The position numbers and the translations under genes were made by a program. This document shows, one piece after another, positions 9,815 to 21,521 of a stretch of DNA of 64,000 bases; position 1 is the stretch's first letter; each line of letters opens with the position of its first letter. The stretch is from the NCBI RefSeq assembly GCF_042100115.1, contig NC_091273.1, positions 4,340,001-4,404,000 of the forward strand, given 5' to 3'. The notes under the pieces were generated by a model, which was given only the letters and a program-made list of their open reading frames with translations, was not told where the DNA came from and did no database searches. Source of the stretch: Alternaria dauci. Its lineage: Eukaryota > Ascomycota > Dothideomycetes > Pleosporales > Pleosporaceae.

Positions 9815-11164
9815 ATGTCTTCAACCGAGCCCAACGCTGACGACATGTCCAAATATCATCCTCACGACCTGCTGATCGCAAAGTTCTTTCCTGACGAAGA
9901 CATACTTTCCATGGGCTACGACTCCGTAGAATATTCAGCAATTTGCCAAAGCGCACGCGTCTTGGAGAGAATGGGTGAAAAGCCTCCTCGCATCCCGTGG
10001 CCAATGCCTCCCCCAAGACCGTCAGAGTTCCTAGAAGCTGCTGTGGAGCAATGGCGAAGCGAGGCGCTGCGGGCGATTGACTCGCGCATAGCCATGTTCT
10101 CGTCGGATGCTGTCCCGCAACAGACTGTAGCTACACAGGCTCTTCGAGCTGCCACAATATCCAATCCTTCTGCTCCTGTGCATCGCCTTCTCCTTATACC
10201 TGAGTTGCTCGAACTCATTCTACGACAAGCAACGCCTCAAGCACAGCACACCGCATGGAATGTAAGCCGCTTTTGGCGCAAGACGCTTGAACACATTCTG
10301 GCCTACCAGTACCGATCGCGCTATCCCTGTCCTCCAGTTGGATATGGCGAACGCATTGATATACAAAAAGGCATCTCGTGGATGCAACCGTCCGACGACG
10401 ACATTGCACGTGTTGAGCAAGAGACTGTAAACGCGTCGCAAAGACCTCTGAGGGAGCTAAGTCAGGTCTATTACCCAGCAATAATAGCTCAAGCCAGCTC
10501 CCTGTCCAGTGCTGCTTATCTCGCAATCCAAGATACGTACGAACGTCTCCAGTGGAAGCCTGCACAGCCCAATCCCATCGACCAGAGCCGACGATGGATA
10601 GACCTCAGCCAATTCAGGATGAACCCGCACGTTGTAGAGCTGTTTGGTGGCCGCATGGAACCCAAGCTAGGCCATTGCGAGATCTCGTTGAAAGCCGGAA
10701 CTGGCCAGCCTTGCCTGCTTCGAGGATCGCTGCCTAGTGGGAACTTTGCGAATTTGATTGCTGATATGTTCTTGACAGAGCCTGCTTGCAAGGCAGTAGG
10801 CATCTACATGACTCAGATATACTCACAACATTTGCAGTTACTTGCTACTGTATCCAATAAAGATGGTGTCCGTGTAGGACAGTTCCTGGATGCTCTTCAT
10901 CACCATGCAGGCAAACTACTCACCAGGTGGCGGAGCCAGGTCGAAGACCTTTGGCGGAAGATTGGCTGGCCACAGTGGGCAGATCTCAGCACTCCCGAGC
11001 AAAAACGCCGTCCATGGATATACCCTGCCTCTCCAAAATTCTTTGTGTTTTTGGAACAGACGCAAAGAGGTCCTCGGACATTGGCACAAAAGGCTTATAT
11101 CAAGGGAGAAGGAGTCGTTACTGTGCATTTGAGCGAATGGTTTCATGATTCTGGCAACTCTTAG
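9815..11164 (+). CDS. F-box-like protein
   Basis: Single-exon frame of 449 aa. Residues about 120-150 carry an F-box-like pattern (HRLLLIPELLELILRQ followed by AWNVSRFWRKT): a 'L.IPEL...IL' helix and a 'V.RFW' helix as in the many fungal F-box-like proteins of Pleosporales. The rest has no recognised repeat and looks like a variable substrate-binding part. The inferred role is an adaptor of an SCF ubiquitin ligase, but many fungal copies are uncharacterised. An N-terminal acidic segment precedes a Pro-rich stretch near residues 58-70. Confidence 0.7.
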   Translation: MSSTEPNADDMSKYHPHDLLIAKFFPDEDILSMGYDSVEYSAICQSARVLERMGEKPPRIPWPMPPPRPSEFLEAAVEQWRSEALRAIDSRIAMFSSDAVPQQTVATQALRAATISNPSAPVHRLLLIPELLELILRQATPQAQHTAWNVSRFWRKTLEHILAYQYRSRYPCPPVGYGERIDIQKGISWMQPSDDDIARVEQETVNASQRPLRELSQVYYPAIIAQASSLSSAAYLAIQDTYERLQWKPAQPNPIDQSRRWIDLSQFRMNPHVVELFGGRMEPKLGHCEISLKAGTGQPCLLRGSLPSGNFANLIADMFLTEPACKAVGIYMTQIYSQHLQLLATVSNKDGVRVGQFLDALHHHAGKLLTRWRSQVEDLWRKIGWPQWADLSTPEQKRRPWIYPASPKFFVFLEQTQRGPRTLAQKAYIKGEGVVTVHLSEWFHDSGNS

Positions 11165-11454
11165 ATTGGGTCACGTTCAGCTCATGGAATTTCATTTGCG
11201 CGAATGATGAACGAGCAGCGTGGTTCATCTCCTTGTCCAGGTAAGACACTCGAGTACTAACATCATCAAGGTCTGAAATTCGAAAACAGTATTGACTTGC
11301 AACCCAGATAGGGACACATCCTGAGGGCGACGAGGCGTCCGAAGCCCTCCTTTAATGTTTATTAAACCGTGCTCGAGATATCATACGAAGCAACTAATGC
11401 ACGACTTTTCATTAATATCACGTCTACACTATTAAATCGTCTTGGTGAATAGCT

Positions 11455-13223
11455 TCATCGTGTCAGCGTATTAATGTACGCAACACCTTCGGCTCGATCG
11501 TCGTCCTCTTCGATATAACTCTGGTCTTTGCGGAACACAAAATTCGTCGCATTGCTTGCATAGCTCGGCCATTCAGGTATTTGAGATACTTCTCAAAACG
11601 TCAGCACAACTACTAATAGATGCGGGGTAGGCCAACTCACCACCATGGCCATTGGGATTGAGATCGTATGCGAACGACGTCCACATTCGCATGACCAGCT
11701 TTGACAGAGCAATGTTCTCTGAGCTGTTGCCCAAAGGAGTAATTTTCTGCTCAGTATTTCCGAAGACGAATGGAATCTGTCATTGCTGTTAGCCCAAGAG
11801 ATATTTTTCCCAGTGATGAACATACATACCTCGGAGAAGTGATTGACGCCGATCGTATCAGGCGTAGTGTTGAACTTTGGCGCATCCCATCGGTAGGAGT
11901 ATACACCATCGACAAACTCACTCATACTTTGCGCAAGATTCCTTCGTGGGGCATACATGGTCAAATCAGTTGCGATACTTTGGTAGCGCTTGTACTGAAG
12001 ACCATACTGCGGCCATGTGCGATTGCCCCATCCATACGGCTCGCCAAGTGCAGGGTCGTTGGGATATAGCTCAAGCAGCCTCTTAGCAACTATCTCATTG
12101 ATGTTCCAGCGCTTAAAGTGCACCATCTGATTGATGGCATCGGCGTCGGTATTCACCCCATTCACACCAAAGCCTTCGTCGGTGTTGGTACCGAGGATAA
12201 GAGGAATCTTTGCGAACTTGCCTTCTCGCAATGATTCCGAACCGTATCGGGGTATCAAGCTGCCATCTATTACGTGGAACCATTCGAGGCCTTGATATCC
12301 GAACGGTGCAATTGTCTCATAGGGTACGTCGCGAAGACACTGTAGCGTATCGCTGGCGCCAGCGCATCCAACTGACGCGGTGAGGTTGTTGTACATGCGC
12401 TGATACCAGTCTGTACCATTGAGTGGCGCACCGACAGCACCGCCGCTTTCCAGAATCGCCGCACGGAAGAGACCTTCATTCTCACCATCATATGCAGCTA
12501 TGTGGTCACCGACAGAGTACGCACCCGCCGACTCGCCCCAGATAGTGACTTTTGTGGGGTCGCCACCGAAAGACGAAATGTGCTTGTTGACCCATTGCAT
12601 GGCGAGGCGTTGGTCGCGAAGTCCTAGATTCTGTGCCCCGGCCTCCTCGACCTCTTCGCTATAAAGAAAACCGAATGCTGCCATGCGATAGTTGATCGAG
12701 ATTCCAATGACTGGTTTGTTGTTTAGTACGGATTGTTGGACGATATAGCTCATATTGTATCTAGTTTAGGTCAGCATTTGACGCTCAGTATAAGGGCATT
12801 TTCGGAGACCACGTACCGCGGATCGCTAGTAGCACCCTGCTGCCATCCACCTCCGTAAATCCATAGCAATACTGGCAGATCTGTTTCATTCGTCCTAGGC
12901 TTGACAATGTTCAAGTGTAGACAGTCCTCTCCCAGCTTCGTCCAATTTGCAGCAACCAAGGTATTTGTATCCGAACCATAGCCCTTGCAGTCAACACCGT
13001 ACTGCGTAGCATTGTGATATGTCGAAGGAGAATTCTGCACTAGCTCAGCAGGCGCGAAGCGTACTGGCTTTGGAGCGAACTTGACGCCTAGGAACACATC
13101 CTGGTCAAATTCACGGAGGTAGCGTCCTTGGTAGATCCCAGCTTGCGAATGAATGATGGGAGATGAAGCGGGGATACCGGTGGCAAAGCACGCAGTGGCC
13201 AAGCAGGATCTTCGAAGCTTCAT
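11455..13223 (-). CDS. Secreted type-B carboxylesterase/lipase
   Basis: Exons 12817-13223, 11830-12760, 11641-11776 and 11455-11588, 535 aa. Introns are 12761-12816, 11777-11829 and 11589-11640, all GT-AG with phases 2, 0 and 1 that fit. Signal peptide at residues 1-20. The alpha/beta-hydrolase core has LLWIYGGGW (oxyanion hole region), the nucleophile Ser at about 213 in TIWGESAGAYS, acid Glu at about 331 (GTNTDEGFG) and His at about 443 (GVNHFSE). Length matches the family (about 530-560). Type-B carboxylesterases hydrolyse esters of lipids, xenobiotics or secondary metabolites; the substrate is unknown. It lies tail-to-head with the P450 gene upstream. The last two exons are short and were found only by splice logic. 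Confidence 0.9.
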
Positions 13224-13830
13224 GGTGACAGGATCTGGGGAATCGTGTCATGCTTGCGCAGCATGTGCATTCACTCATATACACCATGTGCCATCTCGAG
13301 CCCTCCCTATGAGGCTTTACGGAAGCTTCGTTCCTGAACATCCACCAATAAGGAGCATGCCTACATCGCCTTCTACGTAGCCGGCATTCGTTTACCGATT
13401 AACGCGGCTCTAAGCATGCCTGTGTTCTTGGCAACGCTGAATTGATGCTTGGTCGCCTGGGCATGGAGCATAAAACTGGACTGTTAGCACTTTGCGCCTG
13501 GATCTGCTAGCCCTAGCGGCGGCTTCACGGTGAATTGGGAAGCTTGTTAGCAGAGTCAAGTAAACGGCAAAGTGCCAGATTAGCCGGCGACGTGATGCAA
13601 TTCGTTTGGTGCAAATTAGTCCGGGGTAGACGTTTGCTCCACATTACCCCGCAAGCCTCGCGGTGTGCCGTTGCATAATGTACCGTCCACACGTCATTTA
13701 TCCGGAATCTTGGGTTATACCACGTGCGCTTCTTCATGTGAAAGATGATTGCCAAAGCCCAAAATCTTACCCAGGAGACTTCCAAACCCTGCAGCCCATC
13801 AAATTATTGACGTCCGTCACATAGCTGCAC
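13224..13830. other. Intergenic
   Basis: Upstream region of the carboxylesterase and downstream flank of the P450 gene, both minus strand. No further gene seen. Confidence 0.55.
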
Positions 13831-15538
13831 TCATCTCAAGCTGGGTTCCCTCTCAGTGACAAGGACATTCAACTGATCCTGCAGAAAAATACCACCGTAG
13901 TTTAATGACCTCCACGGCTTCTCAGAGTCCACAAGAGACCAATCGAAATGCCGCAGAAACTACCGTCTAGTTATTATGATGATCGATTTTGAAAGGCCGT
14001 ATGACATACCTCGAAGATGACTTTCCTGATCTCCAGCCATGCTATGGGCTTACCAAGACACTGGTATTTGCCATAGCCGAAAACCATATCAGAAGTGCGA
14101 ATCATAGCGTTCAGATTTTTGCGGTCGGTTTCATCCTGATCATCGAGTAACCAGCGCTCTGGTCTAAAGCAGTCAGCATCTTCGCCAAAGATCTTCTTGT
14201 CATGGTGCAGGCCCCATGCGTTGTAGCAGATATTCGTCCCACCCGGGAAGAAGTGTTCTTTGCCGTCGAGGACGAACTTGTCACCTCCGATGGGTACCTT
14301 CTTCGGGACGACATCTGTGATTGGTGGATGCATGCGGAGCCCTTCGCGGGCTACAGCCTGCAAATATGGCAGACCCTTCAATGTCTCGTCAGAAACGATA
14401 TCGGACGTAGTGCTAGCCTGACTTGAGGCGACAGTAGCGTCAATCTCCGCCTGAAGCTTTCTGTAGACTCTATGATGTGTCATCAGATAGAGCATCGTCG
14501 CGCGTATAGCAGTCGCAGTGGTATCCGACCCTGCCAAGATTTGGAGCATCGACTCGGTAATCAGATCGTCGCGTTTCAAACCGTGTCGTATAAAGGAAGC
14601 AAGCATGTCCGATCGACCATTCGTTGGCTTCTCAAGACGTGACTCGATAAGACCCCGAGCTACAGCCATCATCTTCCCAAAACCAGTTGCATCCTTCTCT
14701 GAGGGCCCGAGAATACGTGCAATAGGCGGCCAATGGAGAAGAGGCGCCAAACCAAAGGCAGCGACCAGTACTATGATCGACAGTCCATCTCTCCCGGAGC
14801 TTATGTAGTTGTCGACATCAGCATCAGCCTTGAGATCTCCAAACGCTTTACCGAAGCCAATCTTGCTAATAACATCAAGGGTCAAGTACTGAATTTTGCT
14901 CCCGAGATCCATGGGCGTGTAATGCGTGGCGGTAGAAATATATCTTGATCTAATCAGATCGAGGAGTTGCTGTACATGCTCGTCGATGTCTGATTCCAGT
15001 GAGAGATTTTCTTTGCCAGAGTACCCTGAAGCCATCTGCTGACGCCGCTTGGTATGTCGGGCCTCATCGAGCTCACTGAAAACATGGTCTCTGCCAACCT
15101 CTGTGCGTGTCGCAGCGTTGAACCATGTTGATCGAGTATATGGCGAGCGCACTGCGTTCATATGCGCCAGCAGGTCTGGCGAAGATGTGATCAAGTCGTT
15201 GGGGCCGACACGGGCGATGGGGCCTGTTGGGGGCTGTCAGCAATTGGGCAGGGGCGGGCGGGCCGCACAGGCGAGCCACGGCGCCTTTTCCGCGCTGCAG
15301 CTCCCAGCCATCCCGAGGCTTTTTACTCACCATAGCGTTCGTTCACCTCTCTATACCACAGGTGTGAACGTCGCCCCAGTATCGCGCGTATGTGCAGCAA
15401 TTCACACCATCCCGTGCTAGGTGGACCAGCGAAGGCTCGAAGCCGCCGGTAGCCCAGATAGGCCCTCGCCGCGTATGCCGCCAGAGCTACCAACCCCAAT
15501 ATCCATCTTGCCGCGTAAAGCTGAGCGAACAAAGACAT
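13831..15538 (-). CDS. Cytochrome P450 (pisatin-demethylase-like class)
   Basis: Exons 15331-15538, 14010-15223 and 13831-13959, 516 aa. Introns are 15224-15330 (107 nt, GC-rich, GTGAGT...AACAG) and 13960-14009 (GTATGT...GGTAG). The last exon adds 42 residues (FLRHFDWSLVDSEKPW onward) that complete the usual C-terminus. N-terminal membrane anchor about residues 8-30. I-helix AGSDTT about 300-305, ExxR about 363-366 (EGLR), FRPERW, and the heme loop FGYGKYQCLGKPIA with Cys at about 458. This is an ER monooxygenase using NADPH-P450 reductase; the substrate is unknown. Overall pattern (PSTGW, ARVGPNDL, SPYTRS.WF) resembles fungal pisatin demethylase-like P450s. Divergent from the GMC gene across 372 bp. 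Confidence 0.93.
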
Positions 15539-15910
15539 GCCGAATGCACAATGTCAGCTCAGGAGAATAAGGAGTGAAGCGTCAAAGGAGGCAGGTGATG
15601 GTATTTCTACGAGCGGGGTCGCCTTCTCCTCCATGCATGTCAATACGGAAGCATGTTGCGATGCAGCAGGCGAAGCCGCGACTGCAGATACCCTTGCGGA
15701 GTTGTGCTACCAAGACGGCTGTCAGGACCACTGGACATCCCAAGACCGGTTACGAATAGTGTTTACGATCTGCATATGCATACACATGCACTGTAAGACG
15801 CTCGTCGGATAATTGCAGGCTGTGAGTCGTGCTGTCACGCAACGGCAGTGGCATGATAAGAAGAGACACCCGCCGATCGCTCAAGACTGCATCGATATCA
15901 TCCTGCAACT
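15539..15910. promoter_or_regulatory. Divergent promoter of the P450 and GMC genes
   Basis: 372 bp shared 5' region; it suggests co-regulation of the two oxidoreductases. No clear consensus site identified. Confidence 0.45.
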
Positions 15911-18008
15911 ATGATCCTAGACATTGTCACTATTGGCTTAGCTGTCACTTCTGCATATGCGCTCCCCTATGCTGCTTCCAAGCGACATTTCTCAGAGCTC
16001 CGTCCCAGCTATGACTACATCATCGCTGGCGGTGGCACAGCAGGTCTCACAGTAGCTGATCGACTTGCTGAAGCCTTTCCAGAACGCAAGGTCTTTGAGC
16101 TAAGCATAAGGAATGCATAACTGATATTCTCCACAGGCACAGTGCTCGTAATTGAGTATGGTGAGGTCGAGGACGCACCCGGCGTTTTCGACCCTCCAAC
16201 AATTGTATGGGGCGGTTCCAGTGCAAAAGTGTCATTCTTTACTTTCGACTCACTTCCGAATCCTGATATGAATGACAAAGTGGCGTTGGTGCTTGCCGGA
16301 AAGACTGTGGGTGGAAGTAGTGCTATCAATGGTATGTACTTCGATCGCGGATCCAGACACGACTACAACGCATGGGCCCGAGCTGGGGACCCTGAGTTCA
16401 GCCGGAGTACGATCAAGTGGGACTGGGATAGCTTGTTTCCCTACTTCAAGAAAGTACGTGCAAGTACTGGTCATGCGTCTGGCATCTGGCTAACTGCAGT
16501 ACAGAGTGTGACCTTCACTGAGCCCACCCCAAACATGGTACAAGAGCATGGGTACACCTGGGATGAGTCCGCGTACGGAGGTACGACACCTATCTATTCG
16601 AGCTTTCCACCCTTCTTATGGGGCGACCTCCATGTTGCTAGAGAGGCTTGGAAGGATATGGGCATTCGAGCCCTGGAAGAGTGCGCCGGGGGCGACAAGG
16701 AAGGATCATGTTGGGTGCCTACATCCCAGCATGCCGTTACGGCAAGGCGATCACATGCGGGCCTAGGTCACTTTGAGGCTGTGAAGAGCTCCAGACAGAA
16801 CTATGACTTGCTAGTCAAACACCAAGTGATCAGGGTCGTTTATACTGACGGCGTGTCACAAGGACCGCCATTAGTTGAGGTAAGGTCTCTGGAGAAAGAT
16901 AAGACGTTCAATATGACCGCCAAAGCCGAAGTTGTCATCTCTGCCGGTGCATTGCATACACCTACGATTCTGCAAAGGAGCGGTATCGGACCCTCACCCT
17001 CGCTTCAAGCTATGGGCATCGATACAGTGTTGGATCTTCCTGGTGTAGGCTCAAACTTGCAAGATCATTCTTCACCTGGGATATCATGGAACTGTAGGTA
17101 GATCTGCTGTTCATTGAATTACATTAGCCAATTGCTGACATCACTACAGACACGAAGCCCGGTAACTTCTCCAACATGCCTTCGGATATGCTCAATCCTG
17201 CATATGCCGCTCGGGCAGCAGCAGAGTTCAATATGACGCCTGCAAGAGGCCCATACACACTGGCTATGAGTTCAACTGCTCTCTACATATCACTTCCTAA
17301 TGTGACTGAAGAGTACATGGAGATAATCAAGGAGATACGTAGAGTTGCCGATGACGGCTCAGCGGCCTCTCACTTGCCCCAAGGGTCTCACTCAACCCTC
17401 GTTGACGGCTACAAACGCCAACTCCACGTCCTTGCGGACCTTCTTGCGAATTCCGAGGCTCCTAGCGTAGAAGTACCATTTGCAACTGGGACAGCCATGC
17501 GCCCTATCATTCTCCACCCGTTGAGTCGCGGCACTGTTCGTCTCAGTATGACGGACCACTTGGCTCAGCCGATACTCGACTACCGCGCTGGTTCCAGCCC
17601 AATTGACTTTTCCATCCACATCGCCCATCTCAGATGGCTTCGTAAGATACTCGATACACCCACCATGCGTAAATATGGTGCTGTGGCAGTCAGCCCAGAT
17701 CCAGCCATCCAATCGGACGAAGACCTCAAATCGTACGTCAAGGAGTCGATGGTGTTGTCGCACATGCATCCATGCTGCACAGCTGCCATGTTACCCAAGA
17801 GTCTGGGAGGGGTTGTAGGACCGGATTTGAAAGTGCACGGTGCGGCTGGCCTACGTATTGTCGACATCAGCATCTTACCTTTCCTACCAAGTGCGCACAC
17901 CAGCGCTACAGCGTATGCTATTGCAGAAAAGGCCAGTAGATATGGACATTTGAAGAGAAAATCACTAATATTCAGCAGGCTGCGGACATCATCATACATA
18001 GTCTATAA
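15911..18008 (+). CDS. Secreted GMC oxidoreductase
   Basis: Exons 15911-16085, 16137-16453, 16505-17093, 17150-17931 and 17979-18008, 630 aa. Signal peptide MILDIVTIGLAVTSAYA. FAD-binding IIAGGGTAGL about 37-46, GSSAINGMYF and the second signature SAGALHTPTILQRSGIG. The catalytic His at about 610 lies in PSAHTSATAYAIAEK. Introns 16454-16504 (51 nt, stop-free, in frame) and 17094-17149 are GT-AG. The first intron (16086-16136) and last intron (17932-17978) fit only as GC-AG: they give PER|TVLVIEYG and AIAEK|AADIII, as the family demands. If the last intron is retained, the frame runs on to 18030. Flavoenzymes of this class oxidise alcohols, sugars or aryl alcohols and often make H2O2; the substrate is unknown. 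Probable partner of the divergent P450. Confidence 0.87.
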
Positions 18009-18093
18009 AGCTATCATCATCGGTGATTGAGAAGTCTGCAATACACTTAGATAGTGTTCCATATTGTGACAAAACTTTTATACTGTCTAGTAT

Positions 18094-18994
18094 CTATGGC
18101 GATGTTACTAGTCGGCGCTCGACTTTCACGTCTGCGGATAGCTTCTGCAGCTCCTCACTCAGCTCATCCGCTGCGATATTTAGCTTTGTATCATCGAGGG
18201 CTTCTAATGCATCCAAAATGAAGAGTACGTTTGATGTTCCGTCGCTCAATGCAGTCCTTGAGCATTGTCTCCAGTTCCAGCGCCTGCAAGTCTAAATGTC
18301 GGCGTACAAGATCAGTACATGTCTCACATGCAGTTCGCACAGGGGTACTTACCACGCCACCATCGTCGCACCATACCACTTCCCCAGGACTTGGATGCTC
18401 AATCACGATTTCTCCGCCAGACTTGGTGTCAAATTTCTCATCGCCCTTTGCGCGTATCAGAAACGGACTTCCTTGATACTTGTCCAGATCCTCGCCTCCC
18501 AAAGGAATCTGATGTTTGATTGAGATGGCGTTGTATATATCCGTCAAGCGATTGACACGCGGTAGACCTGCATCAACACGACGCAACAGGGCTTCGAGGC
18601 TGTTCATAGTCTTCTTAGGCTTTGCGCCAAAGGCTTTGTAGGCTTCCTTCCATTGCGCGACATGAGCAACGTCGTTGACTGGCGTCTTTGTAAGAGCCGC
18701 TTTGGCTTCAGCTTCGGCGGAAGATAGGAAGGCTTCGCTGGTTGCGTCGCAAGGACCTGGTGGGATGTTGGTGACCACCATGAGCAGAGCGCGGTAGTCT
18801 GGTCGAAGCTGGAATATTTCTGGCGCAATGCGCGCGTTGGCAAGATAATTCGAGGGATCCTGGGTATTTCCCATGTTCGAGGCGGTTGTAGATGAAAAGC
18901 GAAGATCAGCTGTACGGCGCGCAAAAGGCAATGATGAAGATATGAAGACTGGTACGATGACGTGCAATGTGCGTGAAGATGGGCGTCTGAACAT
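18094..18994 (-). CDS. B3/4-domain protein (PheRS-beta-like tRNA-binding domain)
   Basis: Exons 18353-18994 and 18094-18291, 279 aa; 61-nt intron 18292-18352 in phase 0. Residues about 60-240 match the B3/4 domain found in the beta subunit of phenylalanyl-tRNA synthetase and in free-standing proteins: the VNRLTDIYNAISIKHQIPLGG pattern, ending in GVV|TCRRWNWRQC across the intron. Free-standing B3/4 proteins are thought to act in tRNA quality control, but the role here is inferred. The first ~40 residues are Arg/Ser-rich and may be a mitochondrial presequence; MGNTQDPSNY at about residue 41 is an alternative start. The spliced C-terminus removes the frame that would otherwise run past the conserved Trp motif. 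Confidence 0.88.
18292..18352 (-). other. Intron resembling an introner-like element, copy A
   Basis: The last 43 nt of this intron share about 77% identity with the last 43 nt of the intron at 37025-37088 in an unrelated gene. The shared core includes ACTGC, TGTGAGA and ATGTACTGA in the same order and spacing. Confidence 0.55.
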
Positions 18995-19265
18995 TTTTCA
19001 ACTTTCTTCGATACTTATCCATTTACATACTGCTACATTGGACGCTCTAAATTGCCATTTTGGGAAGCAGACTTCTACATTTGACCACAGGGCGTACATG
19101 TAGAAGTCTCTGTTGACATGTTGACATGGACCAGTCTAGCCTCTTTCTACCGGCGCCTAGCACGTTTTCGGACTAGTGCTTGCAGAAACGGAGTCACCGT
19201 CGTACTTCGCACATCGTTGCGTACATATTCTAGCCTCTCAAAAGTTGCCATCCCCGCCACGCAGC

Positions 19266-19852
19266 ATGTCGTTTCTGGTCAATCCTTTTTCGCGATCGTC
19301 CCAAGCTGGAAACGCGTGGTTCTGCGCTGGTGCAGTGACGCTGTACCCAAATCTTGACGACTCTGCGCGCGTCGGCGAACAGCGCCCCTGTGGCGAAAAG
19401 CAATATGTTCCAGGATGCCGCGTATTCCACGTGCCTCGCGACGACAGCTCCAAAGCAACTGAGGTAGCGATTGATGATTGGAAAGACCCTGAAGTCGGTG
19501 GTGATGCGAAAGACCAAGTAATGGTGTTCCAGTACAAGGGAAAGTTTTGCGCTATCAACCACGTACGTTGGGATATCCGGTGCTGTGCATCTCGCGCACG
19601 TATTAATCACAACAATTGCAGGAATGCCCACACTCTTCATATCCACTCTCTAATGGCACGCCCTTTGATATTGAAGACTTTGGCGTCGTGCTGAGTTCAG
19701 GCATCCAATGCCCCAAGCACGACTGGTCTTTCGATCTGCATACCGGCCGATCGGATCGCGGAAGCTACAGACTTCAAGTTTGGGAAGTTCAGCAAAGAGC
19801 AGGCAGTGAAGGCGACGAGATATGGGTCAGAAGAAAGCAAAGAATTGGATGA
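19266..19852 (+). CDS. Rieske [2Fe-2S] domain protein
   Basis: Exons 19266-19562 and 19622-19852, 59-nt phase-0 intron (GTACGT...TGCAG), 175 aa. The Rieske cluster ligands are visible as C101-P-H103 (ECPHSSYP) and C129-P-K-H132 (GIQCPKHDWSFD). The domain is small and soluble, without the membrane helix of the bc1 subunit, so it resembles ferredoxin-type or AIF-like stand-alone Rieske proteins that pass electrons to a partner oxidoreductase. An upstream in-frame Met exists about 30 codons earlier; MSFLVNPFSR is preferred. Convergent with the GH30 gene, the two stops only 43 bp apart. Confidence 0.88.
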
Positions 19853-19895
19853 TGCCACACCATACAGGTTTATACGATGTCGCATGCGCTATACC

Positions 19896-21452
19896 CTACA
19901 ACTTGATACCTGTAACCTCGAAAGTCTGCACCATGTTCTTCTCGAACTTCGACCAGAACCTTGTTCCGCTGATCGTAGTGTCGAGATGCTGTACATACCG
20001 ATCGCCGCTGCCGATCTGGGTGCTCCACCGCGAAACGGTCGCCCCGGATGAGGGACGTCCCGAGAAGCCCGACAATTCAAAGTTTAGGTACTGCGCCTCG
20101 TCCCAGTTCACGGCTACGATAACCAACAATGATTTGCTCGCATCGTATGCAGCAACGACATTGTCCATGCCACCGTCAAGGATCCGCATGCCGGGACGCA
20201 TGTGTCGTGCGAATTGGGCAAGCACGTAGTACTTTTGGGTGGATGAACCCAGCGTTTGCGCATCATTGTCTGCGTCTACCAATCCCCAGCCCCCTTGATC
20301 CAGGACCTGCCAGTACTCCCACGCTGTAGGCTTCAGCTTGCGGAGATCCTGGAGAAGATATCTGGCCAAGTTCTCCCCGGAGGCTACGCCATCACCGTAT
20401 TCGCTGTTCCAGAGGGGCTTGCCAGCCTGTGAAGCCAACGTATGGACACCAGCGCGGTCACCGCTTCCGTACTGATAACCGTGTACGTTTATCCGATCAA
20501 TCTTGCCGAGTGCACTGCTACCAATCGTCCTTAGAGTAGTGGCAGCTTGGTCGTAGTACGACTCATCGGAGGCCGCGATCTTCGTTGACAATCCACGGCT
20601 CGTGAGATGTGTATCGAGGAACTCGACAATCTTGGCTTGGGTGGGTACATCGATGTGACATCCTTCTTGCGTTCCGTCTGCCTTCCACCAGTTGGCGCTT
20701 GGCTCGTTGAACGGATCCACGGTCTCGAACTCGACGCCCCAGTTGTCTTTGAAGTGTTTCGCTACATTCGCCATGTAAATTGCATGCTGCTCCAAGTTCC
20801 AGGATTGGATGTTTTCGCTACCGTCTGCTGCGCCTGAGGGGTTGTGGTTCTTTGTCATCCTGGAAGCTGTCAGTTATGTGTCGTGTGTAGCTTACACGTA
20901 AGAGATACGTACCACCACATCGGCGCATTTGAGAACAATTCCGTTCTATCAGCTCCGCGCGCGATTGCCTTTTGGAGCATGGCTCGCTGTTTAACGTCAA
21001 CGGACCTGAGAAACAGCTGATAGTTAGTAAAAGACTCAAAGCACGCGGAGGAGGCGTGCGTCATACCAGTCCCAGCTCGAAGAAGATGGATCATCGCTCT
21101 TCCAGTCTATCCAGTAGCCTTCCATCTGCCTTGATCTTTTCACATTCGGCGATACTACCATCTTCTGTCCATCGACGGTATTCCAGCTGCATGCACCGGC
21201 ATTGTAGCGTACGATATTGAAGCCAAGTCCTGGTAGAGTCTGGCCATTGAACTGGGTTTGCTTCAGTGTGAAGAACACATCCGCAAGGTCATCTCTATCG
21301 CCGAACTGTTGTGCCCACCATGCCAACGAAGTTCCCCAACCTTCCCAGGTGCCCCAGTTGCTCTTGGGGTCGATTGTGGTCGTGATATCGGCATTGGCAG
21401 AGTAACTGCTGGCCAGCACTAAGGCCGTTCTGAGGAAAATTGATGTGCGCAT
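19896..21452 (-). CDS. Secreted GH30 glycosidase, endo-beta-1,6-galactanase-like
   Basis: Exons 21067-21452, 20913-21005 and 19896-20859, 480 aa. Introns are 21006-21066 and 20860-20912, both GT-AG. Signal peptide MRTSIFLRTALVLASSYSANA (start chosen for this; an in-frame Met lies 12 codons upstream). WGTWEGWGTSLAWWA, RYNAGACS and the acid/base Glu at about 212 (DPFNEPSANWW) are GH30 hallmarks. The nucleophile Glu is at about 313 (WNSEYGDG). A C-terminal beta-sandwich follows. The pattern fits subfamily 5, endo-1,6-beta-galactanases that trim arabinogalactan side chains; other GH30 activities cannot be excluded. Its neighbours are also secreted hydrolases. Confidence 0.9.
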
Positions 21453-21512
21453 TGGAAAGAAGAATTGAACAGGACTGCTATCGACCACTCGGCTTTTCCA
21501 TCGTCACTCTCT

Positions 21513-21521
21513 CCTTAAATA
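21513..21521 (-). promoter_or_regulatory. TATA-like box of the GH30 gene
   Basis: TATTTAAGG on the minus strand, about 60-70 bp upstream of the GH30 ATG. Confidence 0.45.
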
